From: CAVRQM01 sp963838805 | GTDB taxonomy: Bacteria; Pseudomonadota; Alphaproteobacteria; Acetobacterales; Acetobacteraceae | NCBI GenBank assembly: GCA_963838805.1 | Contig: CAWISK010000008.1 | Location: 310,001 to 374,000 of the forward strand | Length of the DNA stretch: 64,000 nt | Direction: 5' to 3' | In this document: positions 35,192 to 51,482 of the stretch, piece after piece | Numbering within the stretch: the stretch's first letter is position 1 | Layout: each line of letters starts with the position of its first letter | Made by a program: the position numbers and the translations under genes | The notes under the pieces: model-generated | What the model was told of the DNA's origin: nothing | Databases searched by the model: none | The model's input: only the letters and a program-made list of their open reading frames with translations

Positions 35192-36107
35192 TCAGTTGCG
35201 GAATGATGTTTCTGCGCGTTCCAGACCGACGCGGTCCCAATGTCCGAGGGTCGCGGCGGCTTCGTAGGTATCCTGGAGAAAATCCAACAGCATCTCGTCC
35301 GGCGCCGCCGCCCGCCGGACGTCATCGTACCGGCAGAATGAACTCGCCGATCTCGTGACTATAGAGGGCTGCGTCCGGACGAATCTTCGCCTCGGCGAAA
35401 CCGGCCGGTTGAGGAGAGGCATACGAATAGAAGACGGGCTTTTCCATGCCGGCGCCGCCCGGCCAGAACCCGCAACTGCTGACCTCGTGGGAATAGGCCT
35501 CCCGTGTCACGCGATCGGCTCCAGGCCGCGGCGGCGCGGGGCGCCCCGAGAAGCGCGTGACCGCCAGATCGAAGCTGCCCCAAAAGAAATGCACCGGGCT
35601 CACCTTGCCCAGGAACCGTGCCCGGAACGCCGTGAAGACCCGATCCGCCTGCACGAGGATGCGCCAGAACCGCTGTGCGCAATCCGGATCGTAGGCGCCA
35701 TGCTCGTGATCGGCCTCGAACGGGACCGGGTTGGCGATCTCGACCGGAGTGGTCCAGATTTTCACGTCGAGCCCCAGCGATCTCAGGCGGTCCATGACCA
35801 TGACATGAAAGGCGGCGACGCTCTGCGGCTGCAACGGCAATGAATCTGCGGCCCCGTCGCTTGTCTGGATCAGCAGGCGATGATTAATGAAATCGAAGTC
35901 GATCTGGAAAGCGCGTGTGCCGTACGGAATGGGTGAGGTCGTCAGGCCGCGGCAGGTGACATAGAGCGGCACCTGCCACCAGTGGTTGATAAGTGGCGCC
36001 TGCGCGAGGCGCACTTTTCCCACCACCTGCGTCCACAGGTGCAGCGTGGCACAGGTGTCGCGCCACTCCTCGAATGACAGGCTCGGCCAAACATCCTTGC
36101 CGGTCAT
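35192..36107 (-). CDS. DUF5996 family protein (frame broken near its end)
   Basis: About 304 residues. WPSLSFEEWRDTCATLHLWTQVVGKVRLA is the family N-terminus, with INHWWQVPLYVTCRGL, ARFLGKVSPVHFFWGSFDLAVTRFSGR and HEVSSCGFWPGG. The first frame stops after EFILPVR; removing one G near 35330 gives EFILPYDDVRRAAAPDEMLLDFL, the expected C-terminus. Function unknown. Located 9 bases downstream of acs on the same strand, so probably co-transcribed. Confidence 0.87.
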
Positions 36108-36116
36108 TGCCTGGCC

Positions 36117-38069
<1,953 letters not shown>

Positions 38070-38202
38070 GGCGGTTCCTCGCGTGCGGCTCTGACGGCGC
38101 ACGGCCAACCCTAGCGCCGGCCCGGTGCGGTTCCAAGGCGCGGGGGTTGACGGGACCGCACACGCGCGGGGTGAGGTCGCCGGGCTGACAGGAGGGCGCG
38201 CG

Positions 38203-38581
38203 ATGCGGCAGGCGTTCATGGTGCAGGGTGCGGCGCGGCCGGCGGGGCCGTATTCGCATGCGGTGGTGGCGAACGGCTTCGTGTTCGTCTCCGGCCAGGG
38301 GCCGGCCGATCCCGCGACCGGGCGCGTGCCGGACGGATTTGCCGCCCAGGTGGAGCAGACGCTGCGCAACGTGCAGACGATCCTGGAGGGAGCCGGCGCC
38401 TCGCTGCGCGACGTGGTGCGAGATTGGCGCCTACCTGTCCGACCTGACCCGGTTTGCCGAATACAACGAGGTGTACAAGCGGTTCTTCCCGGAGAACCCG
38501 CCAGCCCGCACCACTGTCGGCTGCCAGCTCCTGGGCATCCTGGTCGAGATCGACTGCATCGCGGCAGTGCCGGAGGGCTGA
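38203..38581 (+). CDS. RidA (YjgF/YER057c/UK114) family deaminase (frame broken)
   Basis: About 125 residues. Substrate-loop motifs AARPAGPYSHAVVANGFVFVSGQGP and, after the shift, NPPARTTVGCQLLGILVEIDCIAAV with the conserved Arg and Glu. The frame shifts near 38420; deleting one A gives RIGAYLSDLTRFAEYNEVYKRFF. Family members hydrolyse reactive 2-aminoacrylate-type enamines. Four bases precede the PLP enzyme downstream, which suits a role in cleaning up PLP-enzyme by-products. Confidence 0.88.
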
Positions 38582-38584
38582 GAC

Positions 38585-39648
38585 ATGCGCATCGAGGCCC
38601 TGGATACGCCGGTGCCGGTGATCGACCTGGACCGGGTCGAGCACAATCTGGCGAAGATGCAGGGCTACGCCGACCAACACGGGCTGCGCCTGCGTCCGCA
38701 TATCAAGACGCACAAGCTGCCGCTGTTCGCACATCGGCAAATGGCCATCGGGGCCTGCGGCATCACCTGCCAGAAGCTGGGCGAGGCGGAGGTGATGGCC
38801 GATGCCGGGCTGGACGACATCCTCATCTCCTACCCGCTGATCGGCGAGGCCAAGGTGCTGCGGCTGGCGGCGCTGGCCCGGCGGGTCGGCAGCCTGCGCG
38901 TGGTGGCCGACAGTGAGGCAGCGGTGCAGACCGCGGCGCGGGCGGCGGCGGCTTCGGGCCGGACGATCGGCGTGCTCGATCGAGTTCGACAGCGGGGCGA
39001 AGCGGACCGGCGTCGTCTCGGCGGAGCAGGCGGTGGTGCTGGCGCGTGCGGTGCGCGACAGCGAGGGGCTGCGCTTCGACGGGCTGATGACCTATCCGGC
39101 GAGTGCCGCCACCGCCGCCTTCGTGGCCGAGGCGACGCCGTTGCTCGCGGCCCAGAACCTCGCGCCTGCGATCGTCTCCGGCGGCGGTACGCCGGGCGCG
39201 TGGCGGGCGCACGAAATCGCCGGGATGACCGAACTGCGCGTCGGCACGTATATCTATCACGACCGCACCACGGTCGCCCTGGGTGCCGCCGTGGCGGAGG
39301 AATGCGCCCTGCATGTCTGGGCCACCGTGGTCAGCCGTCCGACGCCAGAGCGCGCCGTGATCGACGCCGGCTCGAAGACGCTGTCCTCGGACCTGCTGCC
39401 CGCCGGCCTCGGCACCGGGTACGGCACGCTGCCCGACTATCCCGAGGCGGCGATCGAGCGGCTGAACGAGGAGCACGGGATGGTGGACCTCTCGGCCTGC
39501 GCGCGCAGGCCGGAGACTGGGAGAGCGGGTGCGCATCCTGCCCAACCATGTGTGCGTGGTGAGCAACCTGCATGATTCGGTGGTGCTGGCGCGGGACGGT
39601 GCCGTGGTGGACGAGGTGGCGGTGGCGGCGCGCGGGCGTACGCGCTGA
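38585..39648 (+). CDS. D-threonine aldolase/D-serine dehydratase-like PLP enzyme (frame broken twice)
   Basis: About 354 residues. Fold III: alanine-racemase-like barrel with the PLP lysine in RPHIKTHK, and a C-terminal D-serine-dehydratase-like domain with the metal ligands in LPNHVCVVSNLHD. The GGGTP phosphate loop and GTYIYHD motif are clear. Frame shifts near 38976 (extra G; restores GVLIEFDSGAKRTG) and near 39517 (extra A; restores PELGERVRILPNH). Acts on D-3-hydroxyamino acids, yielding glycine plus aldehyde or ammonia plus a keto acid; the precise reaction is undetermined. Confidence 0.87.
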
Positions 39649-39738
39649 CCGGCTTGGCGCGGCCGGCGCGGCACCGTATTGACGGGCCGCGCCGCGCCGG
39701 CACGGGTGCCGCGGGCGAACCGCAGCAGCGAGGGTAGG

Positions 39739-40689
39739 ATGGCGACGCGCAGGGTGGCGACCGTGTTCGGCGGCTCGGGCTTCATCGGCCGCTACGTGGT
39801 CAAGCGCCTGGCCGCCGAGGGCTACGTGGTGCGCGTCGCGGTGCGCGACACTGAACGCGCCATGTTCCTCAAGCCGATGGGCGCGGTGGGCCAGATCGTG
39901 CCGCTGTTCGCGCCCCTGACCCGCCAGGCCGATGTGGCCCGCGCCGTGGACGGGGCGGATGTCGTGGTCAATCTGGTCGGCATCCTGGCCGAGCGCCGCG
40001 CCGGCGATTTCCAGCGTGTCCAGGCGGAGGGCGCCGGGCACGTAGCGCGCGAGGCGGCGAACGGTGGGGCGGGTGCGCTGGTGCACGTCTCGGCGATCGG
40101 CGCCGACCCGGCCAGCGACAGCCTCTATGCCAGCAGCAAGGGTCGCGGCGAGCAGGCCGTGCGAGAGGCGTTCCCGCAGGCCAGCGTGCTGCGCCCCTCG
40201 GTGGTGTTCGGGCCGGAGGACCAGTTCTTCAACCGCTTCGCCACGCTGGCGCAGTGGTTCCCGCTCGTGCCGGTCATGGCCGGCAGGATGCGGTTGCAGC
40301 CGGTCTATGTGGGCGACGTGGCCGACGCGGTCATGGCCTGTCTGGCTCGCCCCGACGCGAGAGGGCGCGTCTTCGAGCTGGGTGGGCCGCAAATCTGGAC
40401 CATGCGCGAGCTGATGGAGTGGATCCTGCGCGAGACCCGCCGCGACCGCCGGCTGATCGAGCTGCCGGCGGGAGTGGCGCGGTTGCAGGCCGCCGTGCTG
40501 GAGCGCCTGCCCGGCCAGTTGCTGACCCGCGATCAGCTGAAGCTGCTGGCACGCGACAATGTGGTGTCGGCCGGGGCGGCGGGGCTGGAGGCGTTGGGAA
40601 TCACCCCCAGCGCCGTCGAACTGGTCGTGCCCGCCTACCTGCAACGCTTTCGGCCCGGAGGCGGGCGGGCTGAACGCAAGCTCGGATAA
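39739..40689 (+). CDS. Complex I NDUFA9-like NAD(P)-binding protein
   Basis: 316 residues of extended-SDR type. N-terminal ATVFGGSGFIGRYVVKRLA, VVNLVGILAERRAGDF, LVHVSAIGADPASDSLYASSKGRGEQAV and PSVVFGPEDQFFNRFA match the family widely found in alphaproteobacteria. The YASSK motif replaces the catalytic YxxxK pattern. In eukaryotes the homologue is a structural complex I subunit; bacterial roles are unclear. Start chosen at 39739 (MATRRVAT). Monocistronic. Confidence 0.87.
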   Translation: MATRRVATVFGGSGFIGRYVVKRLAAEGYVVRVAVRDTERAMFLKPMGAVGQIVPLFAPLTRQADVARAVDGADVVVNLVGILAERRAGDFQRVQAEGAGHVAREAANGGAGALVHVSAIGADPASDSLYASSKGRGEQAVREAFPQASVLRPSVVFGPEDQFFNRFATLAQWFPLVPVMAGRMRLQPVYVGDVADAVMACLARPDARGRVFELGGPQIWTMRELMEWILRETRRDRRLIELPAGVARLQAAVLERLPGQLLTRDQLKLLARDNVVSAGAAGLEALGITPSAVELVVPAYLQRFRPGGGRAERKLG

Positions 40690-40751
40690 GGGCCGAATCG
40701 GGCCTAATCCTTTGCGAGCCACGCAGGGGATCGACGAGAAAACATTCGAGT

Positions 40752-40773
40752 TTTGCTCTGTTAAGGCAGCAAA
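40752..40773. promoter_or_regulatory. Short dyad in the low-GC leader of gltD
   Basis: TTTGCT (40752-40757) and AGCAAA (40768-40773) form a 6-base inverted repeat with a 10-base spacer in a locally AT-rich part of the 168-base gap before gltD. Its position is suitable for an operator, but no regulator can be assigned and chance occurrence is possible. Confidence 0.25.
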
Positions 40774-40857
40774 GCTGACCTGCGACGCAAAATTCCTCTC
40801 GCGCGGGTGGGGTCGGGGCCCTTATGGTCGCGGCACGATCGTCGGGGAGTGCCGCCT

Positions 40858-42308
40858 ATGGCCCAGCGCATGCTGCAATTCGTGCATCTGCCGCAGCAGA
40901 CGCCGGACAAGCGCGACGTGGCGGAGCGCCGGGCAGACTTCGCGGAGATCTACGCCGGTTTCCAGCCGCAGGCCGCCGCCGCGCAATCCAGCCGGTGCAG
41001 CCAGTGCGGCGTGCCGTTCTGCCAGATCCATTGCCCGCTCTCGAACAACATCCCCGACTGGCTGAAGCTGACCGCCGAGGGGCGAATCGAGGAAGCCTAT
41101 GAGCTGAGTTCGGCGACCAATACCTTCCCCGAAATCTGCGGCCGCATCTGCCCGCAGGACCGGCTGTGCGAGGGCAATTGCGTCATCGAGCGCGGCTTCG
41201 AGAGTGTCACCATCGGCGCGGTCGAGAAGTTCATCACCGAGACCGCGTTCGAGCGCGGCTGGGTGCGGTCGCCGCGGCCCCGTCGCGAGAACGGCATTTC
41301 GGTGGGTATCGTCGGCGCCGGGCCGGCGGGGCTCGCGGCCGCCGAGATGCTGCGGCGCAAAGGGTATGCCGTAGACGTTTACGACCGCCACGACCGCGTG
41401 GGCGGGCTGATGATCTACGGCATTCCCAATTTCAAGCTGGAGAAGGAGGTCGTCCTGCGCCGCTGGAAGCTGTTCGAGGAGGCGGGGATCACCTTCCATC
41501 TCGGCTGCGAGATCGGCCGCGACATCAGCCTGCACGATCTGCGCGCACGCCACGCGGCCGTGCTGCTGGCGACCGGGGTGTACAAGGCGCGCGAGATCGG
41601 CGGGCGTCGGCTCCTCGCTGCCGGGGATCGTGCCGGCGCTCGACTATCTGACCGCCAGCAACCGGCAGGGGCTGGGCGATCCCGTGCCGGATTTCGCGTC
41701 CGGCGCGCTGGATGCCGGCGGGACGGCACGTGGTGGTGATCGGCGGCGGCGATACCGCGATGGACTGCGTGCGCACCGCGGTTCGTCAGGGTGCCGCCTC
41801 GGTGCGCTGCCTGTATCGCCGCGACCGCGCCAACATGCCCGGCTCGATGCGCGAAGTGGCCAATGCCGAGGAGGAGGGCGTCGAGTTCGTCTGGCTCACC
41901 GCTCCCGAGGCGTTCCTGGGCGACGAGGTGGTGCAGGCGGTGCGGGCGGTGCGGATGCGTCTCGGCCTGCCGGATGCCTCCGGCCGCCAATCGGTCGAGG
42001 CGGTTTCGGGCAGCGCGCATCCGGTGCAGGCGAGCCTGGTCATCAAGGCGCTGGGCTTCGATCCCGAGGATCTGCCCGAGACCCTGTCCGAGCCGGAGCT
42101 CGCCACCAGCCAAATGGGGCACGCTGAAGACGGATCATCGCAGCTTCATGACCAGCCTGCCCGGCGTGTTCGCGGCGGGCGACATCGTGCGCGGCGCGAG
42201 TCTGGTGGTCTGGGCGATCCGCGACGGCCGCGACGCGGCGGCGGCGATGCACAGCTACATGCAGCAGACCGTTGCGGGCGATGCGTCGCTCGCCGTGGCA
42301 GCGGAGTG

Positions 42309-42309
<1 letters not shown>
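40858..42309 (+). CDS. gltD: Glutamate synthase (NADPH) small subunit (frame broken three times)
   Basis: About 483 residues. Transfers electrons from NADPH to the large subunit. The N-terminal Fe-S region is CSQCGVPFCQIHCPL and CGRICPQDRLCEGNC; the FAD motif is VGIVGAGPAGLAAAEML and the NADPH motif VVVIGGGDTAMDC. Frame shifts are near 41603, 41716 and 42110, each cured by removing one base (G, G, A), giving GGVGSSLPGIVPALDY, LDAAGRHVVVIGG and TSQWGTLKTDHRSF. Start at ATG 40858. The stop overlaps the gltB ATG (TGATG). Confidence 0.93.
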
Positions 42310-46837
<4,528 letters not shown>

Positions 46838-46916
46838 GCGGCGATCCGACAGGCAGTGGCGCATTGACAACGCGCGCTGCCTGCGGGGCGTCCGACTGGA
46901 ATTCCGCACCTATGTG

Positions 46917-47105
46917 ATGCCGAGCGTGCATTGGGATCACGACCACTGCGCCGCCTGCTTCGTCAAGTTCGCGGAATTTGACGGGCCAGGGATCGAGCAC
47001 GAAGGGTACGCGACCACGGAGGAGTACCCGAAGGGCGCTGGCTACCACTGGATTTGCGCACGTTGCTTTGCCGATCTCGGGGAGGAGTTGCAGTGGAGCT
47101 TGTAG
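46917..47105 (+). CDS. Small two-CxxC protein, probable zinc-binding, function unknown
   Basis: 62 residues: HWDHDHCAACFVKFAE, then EGYATTEEY, then WICARCFADLGEEL. The paired HCAAC and CARC motifs would make a single zinc site. Similar-looking small proteins with an EGY...WIC..CF..... pattern occur in many bacteria without known function. The GTG at 46914 is an alternative start one codon upstream. It follows gltB by 79 bases. Confidence 0.6.
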   Translation: MPSVHWDHDHCAACFVKFAEFDGPGIEHEGYATTEEYPKGAGYHWICARCFADLGEELQWSL

Positions 47106-47152
47106 GACACTGACCACGATGGAAGGTCCCTTCCCGGAAGCTCTCGGTCGAA

Positions 47153-47234
47153 CCCCTCACCCCGGCCCTCTCCCCGGAGGGGCGAGGGAGGAGGAAATAG
47201 CCTCGCCCCTCCGGGGAGAGGGTTGGGTGAGGGG
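47153..47234. repeat. Dispersed inverted repeat (REP-like), copy B
   Basis: A near-perfect 34-base inverted repeat: the left arm begins CCCCTCACCCCGGCCCTCTC at 47153, the right arm ends GAGAGGGTTGGGTGAGGGG at 47234, with a 13-base loop at 47188-47200. It sits between two same-strand genes, as copy A does at 34046. The very stable hairpin could act as a transcript end or processing block. Confidence 0.8.
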
Positions 47235-47251
47235 GCCTGGGAAGGGAATCG

Positions 47252-48246
47252 ATGCCTGACATGAACACGCAAATCCTGCTTCGCCGCCGGCCCACGGGCG
47301 CGGTGATGCCAGACGACTTCGAGATCGCCCACGCGGAAATCCCGAAGCCTGCTCCTGGGCAGGTGCTGGTGCGGCATACCTTCCTGTCGCTCGATCCGTA
47401 TATGCGCGGGCGGATGAGTGCCGCGAAAAGCTACGCGAAGCCGGTCATGATCGGCGCGGTAATGGAGTGCCAGGCCGTGGGCGTCGTCGAACGCTCCGAA
47501 ACGCAGGGCTTCGCGCCTGGCGATACGGTGGTGGGCGGCTACGGCTGGCAGGCGTACAGCGCAGTCGATGCGGCACGGCTGCGCAAGCTGCCCTCCGGCG
47601 TGGCACCGTCGTTGGCGCTGGGCGTGCTGGGCATGCCCGGCCTGACCGCCCATGTCGGCATGGCGGATATCGGCCAGGCGAAGCCCGGAGAGACCGTTGT
47701 GGTCTCCGCCGCGTCCGGCGCGGTCGGCTCGGTGGTGGGCCAGATCGCGCGCAACGCAGGCGCGCGTGTGGTGGGCATCGCCGGCGGGGCGGGAAAGTGC
47801 GTGCTTCGTCACGCGCGAACTCGGGTTCGATGCCTGCCTCGATCACCGCGCGGCGACCTGGGTGCCGCGCTGGATGCGGCCTGCCCGGGCGGCATCGATG
47901 TGTATTTCGAGAACGTGGGCGGTGCTGTGCAGCGCGCAGTGTTCCCCCGGCTGCGCGATTTCGGCCGCATGGTGATGTGCGGCATGGTCGCCGAATACAA
48001 CGATGCGACGCCGGCACCCGGCCCAATCTGATGAGCACGGTGCGCAAGCGGCTGCGCATCCAGGGCTTCATCGTCACCGACCAGTGGCAGCGCCTGGATG
48101 AATGGCTGGCCATCGCCGTGCCGTGGATCGAGGACGGCCGGCTGAAATACCGCGAGGACATCGTGGATGGGCTCGCGAACGCGCCGGAAGCGTTTATCGG
48201 CCTGCTGGCCGGGCGCAATTTCGGCAAGCTGCTGATCCGCGTCTAG
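47252..48246 (+). CDS. NADP-dependent MDR oxidoreductase (CurA/leukotriene B4 dehydrogenase-like; frame broken three times)
   Basis: About 331 residues. N-terminus NTQILLRRRPTGAVMPDDFE, then FLSLDPYMRGRMS, VGGYGWQAY, MPGLTAHVGMADIG and VSAASGAVGSVVGQIAR, all typical of the double-bond reductase MDR subfamily, which reduces alkenals and alkenones. Shifts near 47797 (extra base), 47864 (missing base) and 48025 (missing base) interrupt it; the last restores TPAPGPNLMSTVRKRLRIQ. Its stop and the convergent ornithine cyclodeaminase stop share the palindrome CTAG at 48243-48246. Confidence 0.85.
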
Positions 48247-49304
48247 GCGGCAGCGGCACCGCCAGGCTTCGCGGCCCGCAGCAGCATCCCGAACAGGTCG
48301 CGCGGTTCGTCCGGGTCGGCCAGCAGGTCGAGTTCCTCGTATAGGCCGGTGCGCTTCAACTGATCGCGTACGTAACGCAACGCAGAAAAATCCTCGATGG
48401 CGAAGCCCACCGAGTCGAACAGCGTGATCTGCCGATTGCCGGTACGGCCCGGCAGCTTGCCCGCAATGATCTGCCACAGCTCGACGACGGGGTGATCCGG
48501 GGCGAGTTGCTGGATCTCGCCTTCGATGCGCGTCTGCGGCGTGTACTCGACGACGATCTCGGAGCGCAGCAGGATGTCGCGGTGCAGCTCGGTCTTGCCG
48601 GGGCAGTCGCCGCCGACCGCGTTGATGTGGATGCCCGGTCCCACCATGTTGTCGGTCAGGATCGTCGCATATTGCTTGTCCGCGGTCGCGGTCGTGACGA
48701 TCGAGGCACCCTCCACCGCCTCCTCCGCCGAGGCACAACTGGCGATCTGGAGCCCCATGCCGGAGAGGTTGCGCGCGCATTTGCGGGTGGCCGCCGGGTC
48801 GATGTCGTACAGGCGCAGCCTGTTCACGCCGAGGATGGCCTTGAAGGCGGCAGCCTGGAACTCGGACTGCGCGCCGTTGCCGATAATGGCCATGCAGCGT
48901 GCGTCAGCCGGCGCCAGGTATTTTGCGGCCATCGCCGAGGTGGCGGCGGTGCGCAGCGCGGTCAGGATCGTCATCTCCGACAGCAGCACCGGATAGCCGC
49001 TGCCGACATCGGCGAGCACGCCGAACGCGGTCACGGTCTGCCGGCCGCCCAGCGTGTTGCGGGGATGGCCGTTGACGTATTTGAACCCGTACACCTCGCC
49101 ATCGCTGGTCGGCATCAGTTCGATGACGCCCTCGGCGCTGTGCGTCGCCACGCGCGGCGTCTTGTCGAACAGCTCCCAGCGCCGGAAATCCGCCTCGATA
49201 TAGGCGGCGAGTTCAGTCAGGAATCGCTCGACGCCAATCGCCAGCACCAGCTTCATCATGTGATCGACGCTGACGAAGGGCACGATGTTGAGTTTTTCGA
49301 TCAT
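48243..49304 (-). CDS. Ornithine cyclodeaminase
   Basis: 353 residues. NAD-dependent conversion of ornithine to proline and ammonia. N-terminal FVSVDHMMKLVLAIGVERF, substrate loop ELMPTSDGEVYGFKYVNGHP, Rossmann motif AIIGNGAQSEFQAAAF and AVGGDCPGKTELH with the catalytic-type Asp. The long form (about 350) and the YVNGHP motif match true bacterial ornithine cyclodeaminases, not mu-crystallin-type relatives. Five bases follow the arginase stop, so arginine can be routed via ornithine to proline in one operon. Confidence 0.92.
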   Translation of the reverse strand: MIEKLNIVPFVSVDHMMKLVLAIGVERFLTELAAYIEADFRRWELFDKTPRVATHSAEGVIELMPTSDGEVYGFKYVNGHPRNTLGGRQTVTAFGVLADVGSGYPVLLSEMTILTALRTAATSAMAAKYLAPADARCMAIIGNGAQSEFQAAAFKAILGVNRLRLYDIDPAATRKCARNLSGMGLQIASCASAEEAVEGASIVTTATADKQYATILTDNMVGPGIHINAVGGDCPGKTELHRDILLRSEIVVEYTPQTRIEGEIQQLAPDHPVVELWQIIAGKLPGRTGNRQITLFDSVGFAIEDFSALRYVRDQLKRTGLYEELDLLADPDEPRDLFGMLLRAAKPGGAAAA

Positions 49305-49309
49305 GGCGC

Positions 49310-50230
49310 TCAGTGGCTCCGTGTCGGGCGATCCATGATGCGGCGGCCCAGCAGGCTCGCCACCAGATCGACCATGAGAATTGCGGTGCGGCCGCGCTCG
49401 TCCAGGAACGGGTTGAGCTCGACCAGATCAAGGCTGCTGACGAGACCGCTGTCGTGCAGCATCTCCATCACCAGATGCGCCTCGCGGAAGGTGGCTCCCC
49501 CCGGTACGGTGGTGCCGACAGCGGGTGCTATGGCGGGGTCGAGGAAATCGACATCGAAGCTCACATGCAGCAGTCCGTTTTCGGCCGCCACGCGCTCCAG
49601 CAGCGGGCGCAGGAGCGGCGCGATGCCGTGCTCGTCGATCGCGCGCATGTCGTGGATGGTCACACCGGCCTGAAGCAGCGCCCGGCGCTCGGCCGGATCG
49701 ACGCTGCGCAGCCCCAGCGTGCAGATGCGGGTCGGATCGACCGCGGCCGGAAGGTCCGGGAAGAACCCCTGAAAGCCCGGCTGGCCGCTCGCATAGGCGA
49801 GGGGAACGCCGTGCAGATTGCCGCTCGCCGTGCTGTCGAGCGTGTGGAAATCCGGGTGCGCGTCGAGCCAGAGGACGAAGAACGGGCGCTCCTGCTCGTG
49901 CGCCCGGCGGGCCAGGCCCGACACGGTTCCCGCCGAGATGCTGTGATCGCCGCCCAGGAAGATCGGCATGGCATCCGCGCTCGCCACGTAGGCGGCGTCA
50001 CCGAGGGCCGCCGTCCAGGCCGCAATCTCGGGCAGCGCCTTCAGGGCGGGGTTGCGGTGGGTGACGGGGCGCAAGGGCACCGGGGTCACGGCGCCGGAAT
50101 CGCTCACCGTGTGGCCCAACTCGGACAGGGCGGCGACCAGGCCCGCGGTGCGCAGCGCGCTCGGCCCCATCTCGCAGCCCATGCGCCCGCTGCCGTCCTG
50201 CACGGGCGCGCCCAGAATCCTGCAATGCAT
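49310..50230 (-). CDS. rocF: Arginase
   Basis: 306 residues. Hydrolyses arginine to ornithine and urea. Manganese ligands are in FLGGDHSISAG, WLDAHPDFHT and SFDVDFLDPAIAP, with GNLHGVPLA and the SLDLVELNP motif; all intact. RocF-type arginase spacing. First gene of the arginase-ornithine cyclodeaminase pair and divergent from an AsnC-type regulator that probably responds to an amino acid. Confidence 0.94.
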   Translation of the reverse strand: MHCRILGAPVQDGSGRMGCEMGPSALRTAGLVAALSELGHTVSDSGAVTPVPLRPVTHRNPALKALPEIAAWTAALGDAAYVASADAMPIFLGGDHSISAGTVSGLARRAHEQERPFFVLWLDAHPDFHTLDSTASGNLHGVPLAYASGQPGFQGFFPDLPAAVDPTRICTLGLRSVDPAERRALLQAGVTIHDMRAIDEHGIAPLLRPLLERVAAENGLLHVSFDVDFLDPAIAPAVGTTVPGGATFREAHLVMEMLHDSGLVSSLDLVELNPFLDERGRTAILMVDLVASLLGRRIMDRPTRSH

Positions 50231-50302
50231 CGGCGCCCCTTTGCGGCCATGGCCGGTGCATCATGCAAGCCCGGCTCGATGGCGATTTGAACGGTCCATT
50301 TT

Positions 50303-50323
50303 GCCAAATCCGCGGCCAAATCC
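50303..50323. promoter_or_regulatory. Direct repeat in arginase/AsnC divergent region
   Basis: GCCAAATCC occurs at 50303-50311 and again at 50315-50323, repeating every 12 bases, in the 131-base gap between the divergent arginase and AsnC genes. The AT-rich tracts spaced by about one helical turn fit Lrp/AsnC binding. Candidate operator for the adjacent regulator. Confidence 0.45.
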
Positions 50324-50361
50324 TATCATCATGGCGCATTGACCCGCCATTCTGAGAAGCC

Positions 50362-50799
50362 ATGGATGCGCTCGACCAGAAGCTCGTGACACTGCTGCGC
50401 CAGGACGGGCGGCGCAGCGTCTCCGATTTGGCGGGGGAATTGGGCGTCGCGCGGGCGACGGTGCGCGCCCGCATGGAGCGCATGGAGCGCTCCGGCGAAA
50501 TCCTCGGCTACACCGTCATCCTGCGGGCCGACGCCGTCGATCTGCCGGTCCGCGGCATCATGATGATCGAGATCGAGGGACATGCCGCGGATCGGGTCAT
50601 TCGCGGGCTCGGCGGCTTCGCCGAGGTTTCGGCCATCCACACGACCAACGGCCGCTGGGATCTGGTGGCCGAGCTGGGCGCCGCGTCGCTCACCGAGTTC
50701 GATGCCGTGCTGCGCCGGATCCGCCTGATCCCCGGCATCACCGGCAGCGAGACCTGCCTGCTGCTCGCCACTCCGCGCAGCACGCGGGCACGGCTGTGA
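50362..50799 (+). CDS. Lrp/AsnC-family transcriptional regulator
   Basis: 145 residues. N-terminal HTH: DALDQKLVTLLRQDGRRSVSDLAGELGVARATVRARMERME. The C-terminal RAM domain includes IMMIEIEGHAADRVIRGLGGF, EVSAIHTTNGRWDLVAELGA and LIPGITGSETCLLL. Full-length and intact. Divergent from arginase/ornithine cyclodeaminase, so it likely controls arginine catabolism and itself in response to arginine, ornithine or a related amino acid. Confidence 0.93.
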   Translation: MDALDQKLVTLLRQDGRRSVSDLAGELGVARATVRARMERMERSGEILGYTVILRADAVDLPVRGIMMIEIEGHAADRVIRGLGGFAEVSAIHTTNGRWDLVAELGAASLTEFDAVLRRIRLIPGITGSETCLLLATPRSTRARL

Positions 50800-50880
50800 G
50801 CGGGGGCGATTGACAAGCCCGCCCTCGCCGCCCGACCGTCTGCGGGCAAAAGACCGCGTACCGCGTCGGAGGCGGCTGGA

Positions 50881-51456
50881 ATGATCCGCAAGCTCATCAC
50901 CGTCGTCGAGACCACGCAATCCGAGGCGGGCCGGCCGGTGACACCCCCACCCGCAAGGCGGCCGCGATCGCCGTGATCGACAATCCCTGTGCCGGGCGCT
51001 TCGAGCCTGATCTGGCGGCGCTGGTCGCCGAGGGCGAGTTGCTGGGAGGGCTGTTGGGCGAACGCGCGGTGCGGGCGCTGGGTATCGAACCGGGCCAGGT
51101 CCATAGCTATGGCAAGGCGGCGATCGTGGGCGAGGAGGGCGAGCTGGAGCACGCGGCGGCCATCCTGCACCCGAAGCTCGGCACGCCGCTGCGCAGGGCG
51201 GTGGGCGGCGGCGCCGCGCTGGTGCCCAGCGCCAAGAAGCGCGGCGGCCTCGGGTCGCGCCATCGACGTGCCGCTGGGCCACAAGGACGCGGCCTTCGTG
51301 CGCAGCCATTTCGATGCGATGGAGGTGCGCGTGGCCGATGCGCCGCGGGCGCGCGAGATCGTGGTGGCCGTCGTTGTCACCGATAGCGGCCGGCCGCTGG
51401 CGCGCGTGGGCGGGCTGGCGGTCGCCGATATACAGGGCAGGGACGGGCTGCGCTGA
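50881..51456 (+). CDS. AA_synth (PF06684) family protein (frame broken twice)
   Basis: About 192 residues. Family stretches: MIRKLITVVETTQSEAGRPV, AVIDNPCAGRFEPDL, YGKAAIVGEEGELEHAAAIL, LVPSAKKRGG, IDVPLGHKDAAFVRSHFDAM. Shifts near 50940 (missing G; restores GRPVDTPTRKAAAIAV) and near 51250 (extra base; joins KRGG to the GRAIDVPLGHK segment). The family is annotated as amino-acid-synthesis related, but no reaction is established. Located just before a branched-chain-type ABC transporter, probably the same operon. Confidence 0.82.
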
Positions 51457-51482
51457 ACGCCAAAATCCTGGAGGCTGACACG

